Positions 15,867 to 16,006 of a DNA stretch of 16,006 bases are shown piece by piece; positions within the stretch are counted from its first letter, which is position 1; the number at the start of each line of letters is the position of its first letter. The notes below the pieces were generated by a model, which saw only the letters and a program-made list of their open reading frames with translations, was not told the origin of the DNA and ran no database searches. The position numbers and the translations under genes are program-made. Source of the DNA: Clostridiales bacterium UBA3705 (GTDB taxonomy: Bacteria; Bacillota_A; Clostridia; Oscillospirales; Oscillospiraceae); NCBI GenBank assembly GCA_002372735.1, contig DFIE01000165.1, positions 592 through 16,597 of the forward strand, written 5' to 3'.

Positions 15867-16006
15867 TTATGAGCTGATTGTCATTGGGGCCGGCCCCGCG
15901 GGCCTGGCCGCTGCCCTGGCCGCCCACGAGAAGGGCGTGCGCCGCATTCTGATTCTGGAGCGGGACAACCAGGCCGGCGGCATTCTCAACCAGTGCATCC
16001 ACAACG
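15859..16006 (+). CDS. NAD(P)/FAD-dependent oxidoreductase (3' truncated by window)
   Basis: Only the first 49 residues are visible. The start is GTG at 15859, with an excellent ribosome site AAAGGAGGT (15843-15851) inside the previous gene; the 8-nt overlap indicates translational coupling. The N-terminus holds an FAD-binding motif VIGAGPAGLAAALAAHE, then the acidic end of strand two (LILE) and the segment QAGGILNQCIHN, characteristic of the pyridine-nucleotide oxidoreductase that accompanies GlpA-like [2Fe-2S] enzymes in Firmicutes and Thermotogae. By analogy it would pair with the preceding protein to transfer electrons to NAD(P). A third short DUF1667 gene often follows in such operons but lies outside the window. 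Confidence 0.85.
   Translation, partial: MFDYELIVIGAGPAGLAAALAAHEKGVRRILILERDNQAGGILNQCIHN

Overview
The window looks like a gut Firmicute of the Clostridia. Most of it (from about 2.36 kb onward, except an insert at 5.95-7.91 kb) has the very G/C-rich third codon positions seen in Oscillospiraceae such as the Flavonifractor/Pseudoflavonifractor group. The taxon is an inference from codon use and gene types, not from a marker gene. No rRNA, tRNA or CRISPR array was seen.

Layout. 1-531: 3' end of an O-acetylhomoserine sulfhydrylase gene. 831-3050: UvrD/PcrA-type helicase from its own consensus promoter; its codon composition changes sharply near 2355, so the left 2.35 kb may come from another genome by recombination or contig chimerism. 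3047-3532 (minus): TspO, sharing a CTAG stop overlap with the helicase. 3675-5976: a tightly coupled operon of a DUF2975 membrane protein, a small YozG-type HTH regulator and a large DUF4153/DUF4173 membrane protein. 5946-7914: a lower-GC segment bounded by a 27-bp perfect direct repeat that duplicates the 3' end of the DUF4153 gene. It carries dense inverted repeats, a perfect consensus promoter, an unknown lipoprotein and an unknown membrane-anchored reading frame. 8016-8393: a two-CBS-domain protein. 8483-11425: a LacZ-type GH2 beta-galactosidase. 11473-13318 (minus): trxB, trxA and a thioredoxin-type glutathione peroxidase, a thiol-redox cluster with two promoters. 13584-14258: a PAP2-family membrane phosphatase. 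14421-16006: a GlpA-like FAD oxidoreductase with a [2Fe-2S] domain, overlapping the start of a second FAD/NAD(P) oxidoreductase cut by the window end.

How the genes work together. The peroxidase keeps the Cys-block resolving cysteine of thioredoxin-dependent enzymes, so TrxB to TrxA to Gpx reads as one peroxide-detoxification relay, transcribed from promoters overlapped by palindromes. The HTH/DUF2975/DUF4153 set looks like an autoregulated membrane module. The terminal pair looks like a glycerol-3-phosphate-type dehydrogenase module. Eight promoters were found, all with 17-bp spacers.

The most unusual material is the 5.95-7.91 kb insert, with its target-gene 3'-end duplication, mutually exclusive RNA pairings and a two-frame unknown surface-protein locus. 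The other notable signal is the composition break inside the helicase gene.
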